DNA of 64,000 nt, from positions 349,537 to 413,536 of the forward strand of contig NW_019774825.1 of assembly GCF_001039355.2 (NCBI RefSeq), written 5' to 3'. Below, in pieces: positions 1 through 13,562 of this stretch (positions within the stretch are counted from its first letter, which is position 1; every line of letters begins with the position of its first letter). The position numbers and the translations under genes are program-made. This DNA comes from Lingula anatina (Eukaryota; Brachiopoda; Lingulata; Lingulida; Lingulidae). The notes beneath the pieces are model-generated. The model was not told the DNA's origin. It searched no databases and saw only the letters and a program-made list of their open reading frames with translations.

Positions 1-253
1 ATAATTTTGGTATTTTGTCTCTTAGAAGTAGTAGCAGTAGTTTATTTCCATGGATGTGTAGCAACCTAAACAACAAAAAAGTAATGCACAATCTAAAAGC
101 ATAAACATACACAGAGCTTATTACCCAGTGCTGCTGATAAATAAGTTATATATGTAGGTACTAGGAATACGCTTTGTACAAAAAACCTTCAACAAATTCC
201 AAGGCTCCTTCTCTTACGCACACAGTAACTATAATGTTTAAATGCTGACCTAC

Positions 254-342
254 CGGCCCCCACATCTTCACTTGTCTCCACCCTGACAGTGCAACTTCAG
301 CCCCCTCTACATACAGAGGAGTCTTTGACTCATATCTTCTGA
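254..342 (-). other. Candidate coding exon near left edge, minus strand
   Basis: Acceptor AACTCTTTTCAAACAG before 342; donor CCG|GTAGGT after 254. Open for 29 codons including YESKTPLYVEGAEVALSGW and RQVKMWGP, which read like real protein. It starts with two bases of a split codon, so it does not join directly to 2314-2466; an exon between them would be missing. Family not recognised. Confidence 0.35.
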
Positions 343-611
343 CTGTTTGAAAAGAGTTTCTTTTCTAAACCTGTTTTATCCCCTATATATGCTATATATA
401 AATACAACTACTACTGTTGCATGAATTATGAATAACATATGATTTTCCACGCTATCCACCTACGACATTTTTCTACTGATCATTGATCTTGATATTGCCT
501 TAGGTGTCTGAAAATGGGCGGCAATCATTAATATCATACTGCAAGCAGGTCAAAGAACAGCCCTTTAACCTAACTATACCCCAGTAGTTTGTCATCCACA
601 ACACCTGAATA

Positions 612-614
<3 letters not shown>

Positions 615-704
<90 letters not shown>
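615..704. repeat. Compound microsatellite (CT)n(TA)n
   Basis: About 28 CT units followed by about 17 TA units. Confidence 0.97.
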
Positions 705-708
<4 letters not shown>

Positions 709-995
709 CTAATGTGTTATAGTTTCCAAAGCATTTAAGGTAAATCTTTTTTAAAAAAAACTAAGTTTTCTAAGTTGAGTTTGGTCTATATGAGAAAGTA
801 AGAGTTTGTGTGTAACAATAGATGGCAAAGCCTGGAGAAACTACTGGGTATATGTACACTTCTCTGGACCATATGATTCCCCTAGCTTTGGAAGTAGACA
901 AAACCGTAATAATTTTTATCCATATCTCCTATTATTATCATAATTTTTACTCCAAATTATGAATATTGCCTTCTTCTTCTATTTTTATATTCTTT

Positions 996-1026
<31 letters not shown>

Positions 1027-1429
1027 CTGGGTCTGCCAGTGCATAAGGACAATATATCACAAATACTTAGTCATGCTTCTGGGACTGGTGGCTTACAACA
1101 AGGGACCAATACACATACTGTAGTGGCTTCAAGGTTTTAGAGGGACCATGCTGCACTCAGCCAATTAAACCACTGGTTAATTAATCTGGTACTTTGGGGA
1201 CACATTTCACTGGTATCCTTAATGGGAGGAGTGAACCCCAGACTACTAATTTCAAAATTATTAGGAGGCCTGTTTCCAGCAAAGAATATAGATTGATTCA
1301 ACTTTGTATGGTCCATCTCAGTTGGCAGTGCTAAATCATGTCATAGAACTCATTTACGATTAGGTCATCATGGAGAAGGAATCTGATCCTTCTGTTGTCC
1401 ACCCCATGTCCACAACTTTAGTGACAAAG

Positions 1430-1660
1430 CTCAGTTACAAGTCCTGAATAGACGGTACTCCCTGTGAGCACATTCAGAACAAATGATCCCTGGACTAACT
1501 GATCCATGGACTAAATATGGCTGATCCCACTTAAAACCAAACCACCTAATCCCCTGAAGGTCTCCCCACCTCCACACCTCCTTGCATTCAACGAGAGTCC
1601 CTGAAGAGCTGTACCTGTTTTCGTAGACAGATATTTTCAACGGGAATGAAAACTAATAAG
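1430..1660. mobile_element. Mosaic of MITE family C and family B fragments
   Basis: The first part (GATCCCTGGACTAACTGATC, then CTAAATATGGCTGATCCCAC) matches one arm of family C. The second part (TTGCATTCAACGAGAGTCCC, then TTTCAACGGGAATGAA) matches the right end of family B. A nested insertion or recombination product; 1270-1400 may hold more of it. Confidence 0.35.
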
Positions 1661-2313
1661 TTAGGAACAGCCATCTTCACTGGAAACAGGTCTTTAATAT
1701 TTGCACATGAGAATAGCATGATGCATCTGCAGGCCTTGTGATAAAGTAAATTAACGGTGAAGAGCAGTAATAGTCACCAGGGAGGAGAAAGATACTGTTT
1801 GTGCTGCTGAACTACCACTGTTTGATGATACCGAAACAGGTTTTAAGAGCCAACAATTATCTTCATGTGAATCACTCTTTTACCTTGGTTAGTGAAAGAC
1901 AAAATCATAAATCATATCTCTCAGTATCTGTAATATGTATAGGGTTTCATGATCATGAGTTAATTCATTTCATTTCAATAAATTCAAATAAATTGCCTTT
2001 TCTCTTGTATGCCAATTAAGCATTGATGTTGTTTAAAATTATTCATATTTTGCCTTCAAGAACCTTATGATTTTTTTGTAGTTAAAACTGGCTTATTGGC
2101 AACTTTCAAAAAAAAAAAAAATTTTTTATAGCAAAAGTCTATTACACTTGGCATTTGGTAAATATTTCTTGGCATGACTAATTAAACATTACACCTCAGG
2201 GAACAGAAAAAGAGCCAGCAAAGTCACTTTTACTTCAAAACAAATGCAAGTGGAAGTGTGTAACACTGGAAGCTAGTTCAGCAAAAACTGAAAAACTGAG
2301 TTCTGGGTCTTAC

Positions 2314-2466
2314 CTGCTAGAATTGCCTGCAGTCACCATTCCAGCCAAGATTTCCATGAATTTACAGCACCACCTGGAAAATTCTCCATGAATTCTTGAG
2401 AGATCTTTCAACAGTCCAATACCAGTCTGCGTTCTTGGAAGTTTGTCCTGTTGCCCTTTGACAACT
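2314..2466 (-). other. Candidate internal coding exon of an unidentified minus-strand gene
   Basis: On the minus strand a pyrimidine-rich acceptor (TTTCGTTTCAG) precedes 2466 and a good donor (AGCAG|GTAAGA) follows 2314. The 51-codon stretch is open in one frame only and contains KLPRTQTGIGLLKDLSRIHG and EFSRWCCKFMEILAGMV, which look like amphipathic helices. Both ends are phase 2. I do not recognise the family. A chance open frame between chance splice sites is possible. Confidence 0.4.
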
Positions 2467-3475
2467 CTGAAACGAAAAAGAATATTTACCAACATTTATT
2501 GGAAAATAATGGCACGGTGCACAGATAAGTTAATTTTAAAAGCAAATACATTGGACAGCAATAAATTATCCCTTAACCAAAACCACTGAGAAAATAACTA
2601 CATTGTACAATCTACTCTAGCCATCAATTTCCAAATGGGGAAGGGGTCTTTTCAATGTAAGAAAAGGCATAAAACCCACATCAAATTCTGATTCAGATCT
2701 GACATTTTCTAGCAAATAAGGGCAGTTCTTTCTAACCCTTAAACACCCCTGCCTATGGGCCTAAATCCTTTTTTCCAAGTTTTAAATTAACTTCCTCCTC
2801 AGTGAAATTTATAAGATAATATCATTTTTACTTAAAACCGCAAATGCAAAACTCAAAAATGGGTCTACCAGTACCTTGGTGATATTAAAAAGTGGAAAAG
2901 TGTCATCATTTCTACTCAAGTCCATTTTATTTCCCACTGGGATATATTCTTATACATTTTAAGCAATGATGCACAAATTATTGTGAATACATGTATCAGA
3001 CATCAAGGCTATGAACAAATTACCATGGCAATCGAAATTGCCAACAGATCAAATATGTACATCCTGAGAAGAAATGAGATGATGACATGATCAAGCTCTG
3101 GAGTACGGGCAAAAACAAATGACTGTTGATTCAGAAAATAATTATACTGTTCACTTGTAATTGCTTCACAAATCTTAAAAAGAAATTTGCCAAATTACCA
3201 GTCTGCTCAATCAGATTTAAGGTTCAAGATTAATTTTAGGGTTTATGTAACTTTAACTTCCATATAAAACAAGGCAGCAAAGCTGTCAAATGTACAGACA
3301 AAAAAAAAAACAGGAAATTACTATGCACAAAATAGGCTACTGTAAATTCTGATGCAAAAGAACATTATGTTAAACTGCAAATTCAACATCAAATTTTAAT
3401 TATGCTCAACAGGTAATACAATGTAAGTAAAATGTGTAACAAGTTCACTCTTTGAAAATGTATAACTTCCAGAAA

Positions 3476-4112
3476 AAGAAGCCAATTAGACTGCTTTTCC
3501 AACTCGGGCTGCATTTTAGTCCTGTATTTCTTTTTTGAAAGTTTGGCAATCATAAGTAACATGGTTTTCCCATAATGGTCATCATGGCAGCAGCACCCAA
3601 AATTGTGTTTTCTTCTATTCTGATGCCATATTACATAATGGTTAACAGCATAATGACCGTCAATTTTTAATAATAAAATAAACTTATCATGGATTTTCAG
3701 AAAATGTGACTAGCATGGGTCTTCAAGCCCGTGGAACTTCAAAGTCACACTTTGAAAATGCCAATATGTGAAAAATTAAATTTTCACAAAAAAACTGTTT
3801 AACTGGCAGAAAGAATTACCAAACAGACTGTATTGCCTACTGAAGCTGTATTTTAGTCCCATGTTTCTTTCCTGTAAGTTTGAGAACAGTAAATGACATG
3901 GTTTTTCTTAAATGGTCATCATGGGAGCAGTGCCCAAAATAGTTTTTTTTCAAATCTTGATGCAATATTACATAATGTTTAACAGCATAATGACCATCAA
4001 TTTTAATAATAAAATATTAGTATTATGGATATTCAGAAAATGTGACTAGCAAAGGTCTTCAAGCCCATGGAACTTCAAAGTCACAACTTGAAAATGCCAA
4101 AATGTGAAACAA
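3476..4112. repeat. Diverged tandem duplication, two units of about 300 bases
   Basis: Unit 1 (about 3476-3790) and unit 2 (about 3816-4112) share CTGCATTTTAGTCC / CTGTATTTTAGTCC, ATGGTCATCATGG, CATAATGACC and CAAGCCC[GA]TGGAACTTCAAAG in order. No N lies between them, so this is a genuine old duplication. A weaker repeat of the following module is seen at 4130-4260 and 4320-4440. Confidence 0.7.
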
Positions 4113-4671
4113 GACAGCACTGTTCTGAAATGTTTTTTTTCCCCATTTTTAACAATTCTTAACATATAACAAAATTAACAGTTTACTGCCGTTTTTATAT
4201 GATCAACTAAGAAAATTGATGAGATGGGAAAAATATCAATAGAGCAGTGTAAAATGTCCAATTTCTTCCATTCTGAGATTCTGAACATAGTGAATGATTG
4301 CATCTGACAAACTGCAATGATCTGAGTTTATTTCCATTTTTGACACTTTATTACACAATACACGATAACAAGTTTACCATCATTTTTATATAATCAACTA
4401 ACAATGTTGTAAAGATGCAGGAAATGTCAAACAAACACTTTTACGTATCTTATTAGTTCAATAATGAGACTGTTAACATGCCTAAGAGTTGAATCTGAGG
4501 AAATGTGAAAAAACAGCATAACTTCTAAAATTATGCCCCATCTGTGTCTGTACATAAATATATGCTACAATGTATCCTTAGCATTCACCTCTCTTTTTGA
4601 TAAATGCCCTTGACAATTTCATTATGAAATTAAAGGTATTTAATAATATGTACTTGCTTGTCTAGAATTGA

Positions 4672-4674
<3 letters not shown>

Positions 4675-4732
<58 letters not shown>
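4675..4732. repeat. Compound microsatellite (GT)n(GA)n
   Basis: Seven GT units then about 22 GA units. Confidence 0.97.
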
Positions 4733-4734
<2 letters not shown>

Positions 4735-5789
4735 ATTTTCCAAGCATTAAAAAAGTCAAGTACTGTATATAACAGTTCATTTTCATTTCATTTCATTTCA
4801 ATCAGTATCATTTTTAAATTAAAATGCCTAAACTAAGGATGTGGACAATGGTGTACTAATACCCACCCCATACAAGTAGTCACTCACAAGGACTATGTGA
4901 GGCCTGTCACTCATGATTAGGTAGATATTATGATAATTGTATGTTAAATACCTAAATATGATACCCTCAGAAGCATTTGCTATGAAATCTGGTTATCCTA
5001 AATAATGGAATTATGGTAACCTTGAACCATCCAACTTATTAGAAATAACCTGGTACAATGTATTAGGATTCTTTTTTGAAATACTCACATCCATTTATGA
5101 GTTTACTGGTAAGTTTATATACTAACATTAGCGCAAATGAAAAGGTAGCAACTAAAATTATTAAAACCATGAACAGAATTATATCAATAAACATTTATAG
5201 TTCTGAAGATGTTAAAATGTACCCCCTTCTCATGTTACTCCAGAGTTACATATGTACTCATATTTTGCCAACAGCCAGTCAATAAAATACTTCTTGTGAC
5301 AATTGGATTAGTAACTGTATTCCCTACTTACGATATCTATTGATTGCTTCGCTCATTTTCCTCTCTGTAAGGGCCTACGTCTTGGCTATAAAGTTAAACG
5401 GTTTTAACACCCGACTTACCAGAAATCTGTTGTTGGTTGTAAACATGCACAAAAACACAAGTTGCGTGGTTAACTAGTTACAAAAGTAATGTCCCAAGAT
5501 TTCAGCTGCCAACTCAGTGTGCACTGGTTTGAAATGATTAAGGCAAGCATGATTTCCATTGCCTGTGGGGGGAAAAATGCAGCGAGCAAATACGGTGACC
5601 TTGAAGGAGATGCTGAGCTCATAGTTCAACGTTACATTGGCTTGCAAATGTAACAGTACAGCAAAATTAAATCAAAATATATGGAAATCACTTAATTTTT
5701 ACTTTCCTCTTAAATCTCTCAATATAATCTTTTTTTTTAACAGATTAACAGGAGTGGGCTTAAAATAAGAAATGATTCAGAAATAAACC

Positions 5790-5910
5790 TCCTTACAGGT
5801 AGAACATAGAACATGGGTACAAGTCCAAACTTCCTCAATCCAGTCTTGAAATGATTTTAATCAGCCTATTCTTGTTCAGGACATGCTTTATAACTAGTAA
5901 TTCCATTTCA
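5790..5910. repeat. Dispersed repeat family E, copy 1
   Basis: Contains AACATGGGTACAA, CTTCCTCAATCCAGTCT and GATTTTAATCAGCCTATT, also found at 12515-12640. Function unknown. Confidence 0.5.
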
Positions 5911-6404
5911 AGTCTTCCTCAGCGGCTACCAGTGCAATGCACTCCATAAATCTGTTATTTTATGAAATAAACCCCTTTTTTTGTTTGCTGTAGCAACTTC
6001 AAGAAATTTAAATAATATCATGAACACAATACACACATGCAAGCCATATTGATAACAACTTCCAATACAAGGATATTCTGGATCCCAGTCACAGCTTATC
6101 AGATAGCACTGCATTTTTAGTTGGAAAAAAAAAGAGACACTTGCGGCTTTGCAATACTTGTAATATTGATTTTTAAAGAAAGAAAAACAAGAGTGCACAA
6201 TGGACTGACACACCCACAACACCGCTTTAGGATTGACATTAGATCAAATTACTGGTTAAATTGAAAAGAACATACAAGAGCTACTCAAGCTAAATTTGAT
6301 ACAATTGCTAATTGTTCCCTTTTAGAATAACCGCATCCTGTCAGTTAAAACTCATTTCTCAGAATCATGAGCCTGCAGTTGCCTGCACTGTTAATGTCTC
6401 TCTA

Positions 6405-6613
6405 AGGGTGCTTTCCCAGAGATTTAGATCGATCTAAAGATTAAGATTTAGATCAAAATTTAAATTGCAGTCAGCCGAGCGGGCACCATAGTTAATTATC
6501 CCCTTACAGCTTTTAGTAGGCGGGACAGACGCTTAAGCCGGACAAGCTGACAGTAATCTAGTGAGACTCCCCACAGGGATAGATCGATCTAAAAATCTAT
6601 GGAAATGGGGTGT
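6405..6613 (+). mobile_element. MITE family A, copy 1
   Basis: About 210 bases with inverted ends resembling CCCATTCCCATAGATTAGAT and repeated GATCGATCTA motifs near both ends. The core GTTAATTATCCCCTTA followed by GTAGGCGGGACAGACGCTTA is shared with copies at 17651 (reverse orientation) and 21430. No coding capacity, so non-autonomous. Confidence 0.6.
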
Positions 6614-7289
6614 AAGGCTGATTGAAGCAATTTAGATTATTACATGTAGCATGATGTCAAGCATTCATGTACATCTGTATTTTACTCACTTTTGGTAAAT
6701 GTTTTCTTCCTTAACAGCCCATCAATTTTTTTTGAAACATGTATGACAAATCAGCCGTGTTAATTTATGCATCTCACCATTTGTAATTCTCAATGTGATA
6801 CTCTCTTAGAAAATTTGGAAAAAAAGAAAACTTACTATTCATGTGTGTTGATGAGTGTGAGTGTGTGCGAGACCAAATTTTTTAAAAGTAAAATGTGTAA
6901 AATATGTTATTTATTGAAGAAAGTTCTGTTTCCAAAGTTCTCCCTATTTTCAGACTTTCATGCGTCACTCATAACACTGTAAAGAATTACAGCTCTTAAA
7001 TAGCTAATTAGTTCATGAAATTGCACAGATGCAACGGTCTGATATGAGAAAATCCTTACAATTTTTTACGTTTACTTTTTGAAATACATAAATATTAAGG
7101 CTCATGGACCTTAATCTTATATCTGTTACCATTTAATTGCTAAAATGTTTTATCAAGAGATTTCTAAATTGATAAATTTTCACATAATGAAGTCTCCAGA
7201 AAAAAAAAAAAATAAAATGAAATAAATCCCTCCCCATGAATGCATTGGAAGCATAATACTCTTTCAAATCATGCACATACAAAACTCAC

Positions 7290-7361
7290 TTTTCTTTTGC
7301 AAAGTTTGGTGTGGTTATTTCTGTTTCATAACAAACAAGATGCATCCAAAAGGTTGTGTGC
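7290..7361 (-). other. Candidate internal coding exon, unidentified minus-strand gene
   Basis: Acceptor CTCCTGTAG before 7361, donor AA|GTGAGT after 7290. Open frame HTTFWMHLVCYETEITTPNF then AKEK. Its phase (2 at both ends) allows direct joining to the candidate exon at 2314-2466. Short, so weak on its own. Confidence 0.28.
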
Positions 7362-7827
7362 CTACAGGAGAGATGAACATATCAAATTTCATAATTAAGC
7401 AATGTACCTATAACTGATAAAACTTGTGATACTTGAACTCTTGCCCTAGACGGTTTAGATAGAAGCTATCTTAACATCTAAATACAACATATTTTTATAT
7501 TATCCCACCAACATATCAGAAATGTTGCAGAGACTAATTCAAGTGACCCATGAAGGAAATTATCTGCTTAAATAAACAGTTCATACTTGATAGATCTTGA
7601 TACAATAATAATTTCCACTTCATACTCCCTAGGTCTTATATTATAAGGAAGTTTTTAGAAATATTGCAACTGATTTCTGTGCTGAAGCACAATAACTTTA
7701 CTACCATGAAAGTGTTAATATTTCTGGTATGCAATGCATTTTGTTGCCTCTAAAGCTCTTTTCAGTATGGTCTTTTGTGCAACACATTGATTCATTTTGA
7801 TTGTCTGGCTGTATGCAAGATACCCCC

Positions 7828-7875
7828 AAAATAAATAAATAAATAAACAAATAAATAAGTAGATAAATAAATAAA
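7828..7875. repeat. (AAAT)n microsatellite
   Basis: Slightly imperfect tetranucleotide repeat, with AAAC and AAGT variants. Confidence 0.9.
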
Positions 7876-9622
7876 AAGTTATTGGTCCCGGAGATTCTGT
7901 GCTAAAAGCAGGCCAATGACATGCATCGTTGCATCTTGGATTATGAATTCAGCACCAGACACAAGTAAATTGATTTGGACATCCAAGTAAAATTTTTCAT
8001 GACAAAAATTGCCTTCAATGAATCTTCCAGGATACTATAGTAATTTGATCTGATATTAGCATTTATAGCAGGTTTATAAAGCCCTCTCTCTCTCTTCAAG
8101 CTTGTAACTGATTAGGACCTTTAACGACAGAATAATGGACAATCTCACACATCAAAGTCTGTCAATTTCTACTAATTCATTAAGGAAGGTCTGAAAGACA
8201 TATTCCCTGCTTCTATTGATTGAATCGTCAATTAATTATGCAACAGCTCAATTAAGGAGAAATATGGGGCTTATGTAATACAGAAACATACACACTACCA
8301 GAAATAGTCTTAGGGTTGATGCTGCAGATAAAATTTTCGACAAAAATAACAGCAATGACATATGATTAGTCTGTACTTTCAATCAACTTGCAAGTTTACA
8401 TTAACACCTAATCTAAAAGGAGAAAGCTGAGAAAAAATTGGCTTACCATACCCTACCCTGTAGACTGTCTTAATTTGTAAAAATTGCATTTTGTTTACAA
8501 AAATACCCTTTGTCGTCAGGGACCTTTTCTCATTAAATACACACAAAAATATCTTAAAACTAGTGTTAAAACACTTACTCATGAAATGCAAATTTTGGAA
8601 AATATAATGATTGAAACTCTTATATAATAGGAGACACTGAATGATGAAGGGTTTCTGTTGCCTGCAGTGTCAGGTAATCAATAGACCAGATTTGCCATGA
8701 AATAAAATGTTTCCAGTCAGCCGCAGTTCAATTCATGTCAGACGGCTACCTGATTATAATTAGGTCCATTAAATGCAGAAGTTAATTACTTTGAATTATT
8801 GAAAAATAGGACTTGTCTTATTAAATGAAACGCTCTCTTAGAATAATAATTACTTGTTTATATTCATATCATGTCTTAAAATAGCATTTGGTATATTTAG
8901 GAGTAAATCAGAGTACTTTTTGTAAATTAAAAGTCAGTGCTGAACAAGGCTTGACCAAATTAATGCACATTCTAAATTGCACTCAAATTTCCGGAAATTA
9001 ACAAATTATAAACATTTAAAGTTCCGCTAATGTCTGTGTTCCTGCTTTCTGCTACCATGACAAAATCAAATAAATCATCTGTCTCCTTGCAAAAAAATGG
9101 ACAGGCTCTTGTGAGCTCAGGATATGGAAAATTCAGAACAGAATTTCTCAGAGGAAATATAATTCTGTAACTAAATTGTGATCAATAACATTTAACTGGA
9201 TACTCCCCCTAAGCAAACAGCTGTACCCTCAATTTACTTCATTCCCAAAGGCATGACTCCGGGTCTAGAGACAGCCAATCCCATATTGATAAATAAAAGC
9301 TCTATAATTTTTCAGCTGACATCTAACTAAAAGAGAAATTAAAAGTCTGATGGCAAGTTTTCGATCAACCTTGTGCTGCCAGAGCTTCCTGTATGAAATT
9401 TTCCTATAGGGTCCTATTGGACATCCTTAATCTCTCTGTAACCACGCCCAATTTTTCACAAAAATTTTATTCATCAGTTCAATCTGGAAAGTTGAGATTA
9501 TACTTGTACATGTACCAATGGTGAGACATGTACATGATTGCGTGTTTATCATTATATAAATTATCTCATATAAAGTATCAAAATGCATTAATATGGAGGC
9601 ACACTAGCTTGTGTGCATTTAC

Positions 9623-9658
9623 CTTGTCATCAGTAACAAACTAGCACCAAACACTGTC
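9623..9658 (-). other. Candidate 36-base exon, unidentified minus-strand gene
   Basis: Acceptor ATAATTTTCAG before 9658 and donor AAG|GTAAAT after 9623. One frame is open (TVFGASLLLMT) and its phase (2 to 2) fits the candidate exon at 7290-7361. Very short, so it could easily be chance. Confidence 0.15.
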
Positions 9659-11861
9659 CTGAAAATTATCAACATGGGAATATATCACTGACTAGAAAAA
9701 GCACTTTGGGACCAGCAGGGCAGGGCAGCACAATTATCATTATCAATCAATTAATGCATAACTGCCAAAAAATAACTGTTTCCATGTAAGCTTCTGGCCT
9801 AATATTCCTAAAAATATGATCAAAAGCCATTCATAATGTTTTGAGCTTCTTTGCTAACAAACTAACAAACCTACGAAAGGTAAAGCATAACCTCCCCAGC
9901 AGCTGCAATAAATACACGCTACTAGTATATGCATGTATGGGACTGTGAAGGGCTGAACTTAATAACCTTAAAATAAATCAACAAATACTGTACATCCAGT
10001 CTAGGTGCACATGAACCATTATGAAAACGCATAAGGAAGTTCTTTAAAACAAGTGTTTTTTTAGTGTAAAAGCGTGCAGATCATTGCTCACAGTTGGACA
10101 AAAACATCTGGAATTCATCAGTGAAACTTTGAGGATACACCATTCTTGCCGGAGAGAAAAACTGACTTCTAACCAGATTTAAAGGGAATTGATTAAGTTC
10201 AGGTGCCAGTGTCTAAAAACACACTTTTGATATTATATAATGGAAAGTTTTTCACAACCTTTGGCTAACACAATTTGTTGGGGTGTTGACCATACAAAAT
10301 CAGTACAATATGAAAATTGTGCTGAAGTTAAAACCAAATTTACTAGAACGCCACTGAAAATACTTTTAGAGAAATCACTCAGAAGAGAAGAAACACCTTT
10401 TTTAAGTGGAGAAGGGAGAATGACCTAAAATCACATTATTCATTTTGATCAGCTGGCTATTATGATTAGATCACCATAGGGAATTAACTTCCATTTAATC
10501 CTTTAGTAGACCCGCCCACCTCCATCCTCAATGAGGCATATGTCATTAGAAATTCTTATTTATAATTAATAATTACATTAATTCAATAATTCTTATGTGA
10601 TACTGACAGAACTATTACAAAAATCACCCAATCATATACAGTAGACATGTGCGTGATGCGATGTATATGGCATTTGATACAAAATAAATGCAGGTACATT
10701 AAATACTTTACCAGAAGCAGTTAATTTCAATATTTAAAACGAGCTGCTAGGATAGGTCTTATCAGACTGCTATCATGCTAGATAAACTCTTCCTAAAATG
10801 TAAAGTTCTGAAAACACGACTATGGTCTATGCACTCATTTCACTCCGCACGACAGACGAACTGACAAAGAACAAAAGATTTTGTGGTTAGAGACAATGCT
10901 ATTAGACACCTTAAAAGTAATCCAATTACCCTGTGATAAGTGAGAGCAATTTTCCCTTTTATTGGCTCAGGACCAACACATGAGATGGTTTATGCTGATT
11001 TGAATCAATTGAGATCATCTAATCAACTACCACAGCCATGAGGGACATGCAAGATCAATGTATTGAATGGATGTGATAATTGAAATATACGACCACGGTG
11101 ACTTGTTTAATAACCTTCACACGAACGCATGCTGATGCATGCATGTGAGTAATGACAACAAGGGAGATGGGGGGGGGGGTCCATCAATCAGAGGACCTTC
11201 TGTAGGTCCTTGAAGTTTTTTTAAGTTTGTGATGCTAATATACCAGTACACATGCATATGTTACTCTACTTTGTTGCTGTAATATAGGTGTAGACACTCA
11301 GTGACACATACACACACGTACATGCATACACATGCACGCACACACATGCAAATCTCAATGTTGAGAATTTGAGTAAGCGAAAAAAATGTGAAAGAGTTCT
11401 TGTGAAGACATGCTAGGGAAAACAAAGTTTTCAAATAATAGACTTAAAAATCTGTAATTTTGCTTAAGTTCTAATGCTGTTGATGGCAAGAGTTTTTCTT
11501 GTCAGAGGACATGGCTGCTTTATGCATATCTAATAACATATTATACCTGTACACTTTACCTTAAATCTAGGATCCAGAATCTGTACATTGGATCTTAGGT
11601 TTGCTCTTTCATGCAAGCTTGTTACACCCTCAAGTGTTTTTGTCTCCAATAGAGTATAAATACATAAAAAACAGCCTTAAGTTGTTTATCTTTTTACTCT
11701 TCCAATCAATTCCAGGGGTCTTTCAACAAGCTATAGCTGAAGAAGCATTGATAAATGTGCTGCTCATATATTGATCCCCCTCTCCCTCCAACAAGTGTTA
11801 AAGTATATATCAAAAACAAGTCCCATGTAGTCTTACACCTTTGAACCCTAAGTCTCACTGC

Positions 11862-12105
11862 ATGAATAACAATTAAGTGCTCATTCCCAATGAAACTATT
11901 GGTCCAAGTAAATCGATCCAACTCCGTCAGGACACTCCACTTCTTGTTTCCAATGCATATGTATAATCCCCAGCTTTTCTGTATTCTTTTCAAACCCTGG
12001 AGGAGGTATGTTAATTAATCTGTTAATTTGATTGCATTCAGCAAGAGTCCCCATGGAGTTGGACAGATCTACATAGATTGATAGCTTCACTGGGAACGAG
12101 CACTA
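11862..12105 (+). mobile_element. MITE family B, copy
   Basis: Inverted ends: a GATCCAACTCCGTCAGGAC-type left arm and an AGTCCCCATGGAGTTGGACA-type right arm, each flanked by AGATCTACATAGA-like sequence. Core CCCAGCTTTTCTGTATTC is shared with the copies at 13310, 29333 and 33140. Confidence 0.5.
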
Positions 12106-12514
12106 AGATCCCAAACAGGAACGGGTGAACTAAAATAGCTTTACTATTTAACTTAAATGGTAAAGGAAGCATTTTATTGTTTCTTAAGAGACAATCAACA
12201 ATGTTTTTACACATGAAGCATGATGTGTGAGATGTGATCAGGGCTCTTTGATGAAGTAAAAAAAATGCAAAGCCTCACAAGTATAAAACAGGTAGTAGTA
12301 TATTAATTATTTTGGGCATATTACCTTATTTTTATCATCTTTACAGAGAGAACATGAGAAGCACACTGCAGTGTAACTTCATGTGGTAAACAGTTTGAAG
12401 ATATTAATTAAAAATCTAGGCCCTCCTGTGGAGCCTTTGAACATTATCTAATACCAGTAGTTTTTAAAAAAGACTTTCCCACCAGTTTTTCATGATGTTC
12501 AACACTCCCTACAG

Positions 12515-12640
12515 GTGGTGCATGTAACATGGGTACAAACAAACAGTCATTACTTCCTCAATCCAGTCTAAAAACGATTTTAATCAGCCTATTTTTATTC
12601 AGGACCTGCTTTATAACTATAAATTCCATTTCAATTAACT
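12515..12640. repeat. Dispersed repeat family E, copy 2
   Basis: Same order of blocks as 5790-5910 with a small insertion (ACAAACAGTCATT). Confidence 0.5.
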
Positions 12641-13309
12641 CTTCTTACCCTGTAAGTCTGTATTTTATAACATAATAATAAAATAATAATAATAATAGGT
12701 TTACGCTGTAAATCTCAATACATCGTTATGTGCACGTTTTATGAGTTAAGCAGACTTACATGTGGAAATTTGAAAATGAAGAAGCAATCTTGCAATATCT
12801 CTGACACTCTCAGTCTTTTCTCCACATATTAACTTTTGGTATACCTAATTAAAGCTAACACATTTTGACAACTTCTTACTAATGGTGTTGGGTAAAACAT
12901 ATGAGGGCCATTGGCCTCATCAGCCTGGTAAGACAGCGTTTAATTGGATACAAAAAAGGTAATAAAAACTTTCATCTCTCAGCATGTTTAACCACATTCC
13001 ACCTTAAGAAATATCTAAAAGTTCCCTCAAAAGCCTGATATGTTGCAAATGGTACCAATTAACAAAAATATACGTTCAAATGACGTCACAAGACATAAAA
13101 AGTTGTTCAGGGTCAGACCTTCATAAAATTATTAACTTAACCACAAAGTTGTTTAAACTTACATGCCAAAAATTTAGGCTACTTAGACTAAAGATAAATC
13201 ATCAGAAGTCCAATTAAATAAAATATAACAAGCCTGCTTCCAAATAGCGCTTACTTTTTACAAAGTGTATTTCTACAAATTTCTCTTGAATTTAAATAGA
13301 CCACGTCTA

Positions 13310-13562
13310 AGGGCTTATTCCCTTTGAAACCTTCAGTATCAAGATCGTTCCAGCTCTGCCAGGACTCTCACTGAATTCAGTCAGATTAGCAGATTAATAT
13401 GCCTGTTTCCAATTTACTTGTATAATCACCTGCTTTTCTGTATTTTACTTAATGCCCAAAGGAAGTGTGTTTATCTGCTAACCTGATTGCATTCAGCCAC
13501 AATCCCCGCAGAGTTGGAAAGATCTATGTAGACCAATATTTTCAATGGTAATGAGCCCTAAG
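13310..13562 (+). mobile_element. MITE family B, copy
   Basis: Shares CCTGCTTTTCTGTATTTTAC, GATTGCATTCAGCCACAATC and the AGTTGGAAAGATCTATGTAG right arm. Outer ends resemble GGGCTTATTCCCTTTGAAA and its inverted counterpart CAATGGTAATGAGCCCTAA. Confidence 0.5.

Larger units (their letters stand above)
343..2313. other. Non-coding DNA, left part
   Basis: Holds the CT/TA microsatellite, an A run near 1004-1026 and the family C/B mosaic. A short open frame at 1801-2019 is AT-rich and has no coding character. Confidence 0.6.

Noticed and set aside
12760-12935. Two candidate minus-strand exons
   Set aside because: Two different frames look coding over overlapping bases and the implied intron between them would be under 50 bases; ambiguous, so not annotated.
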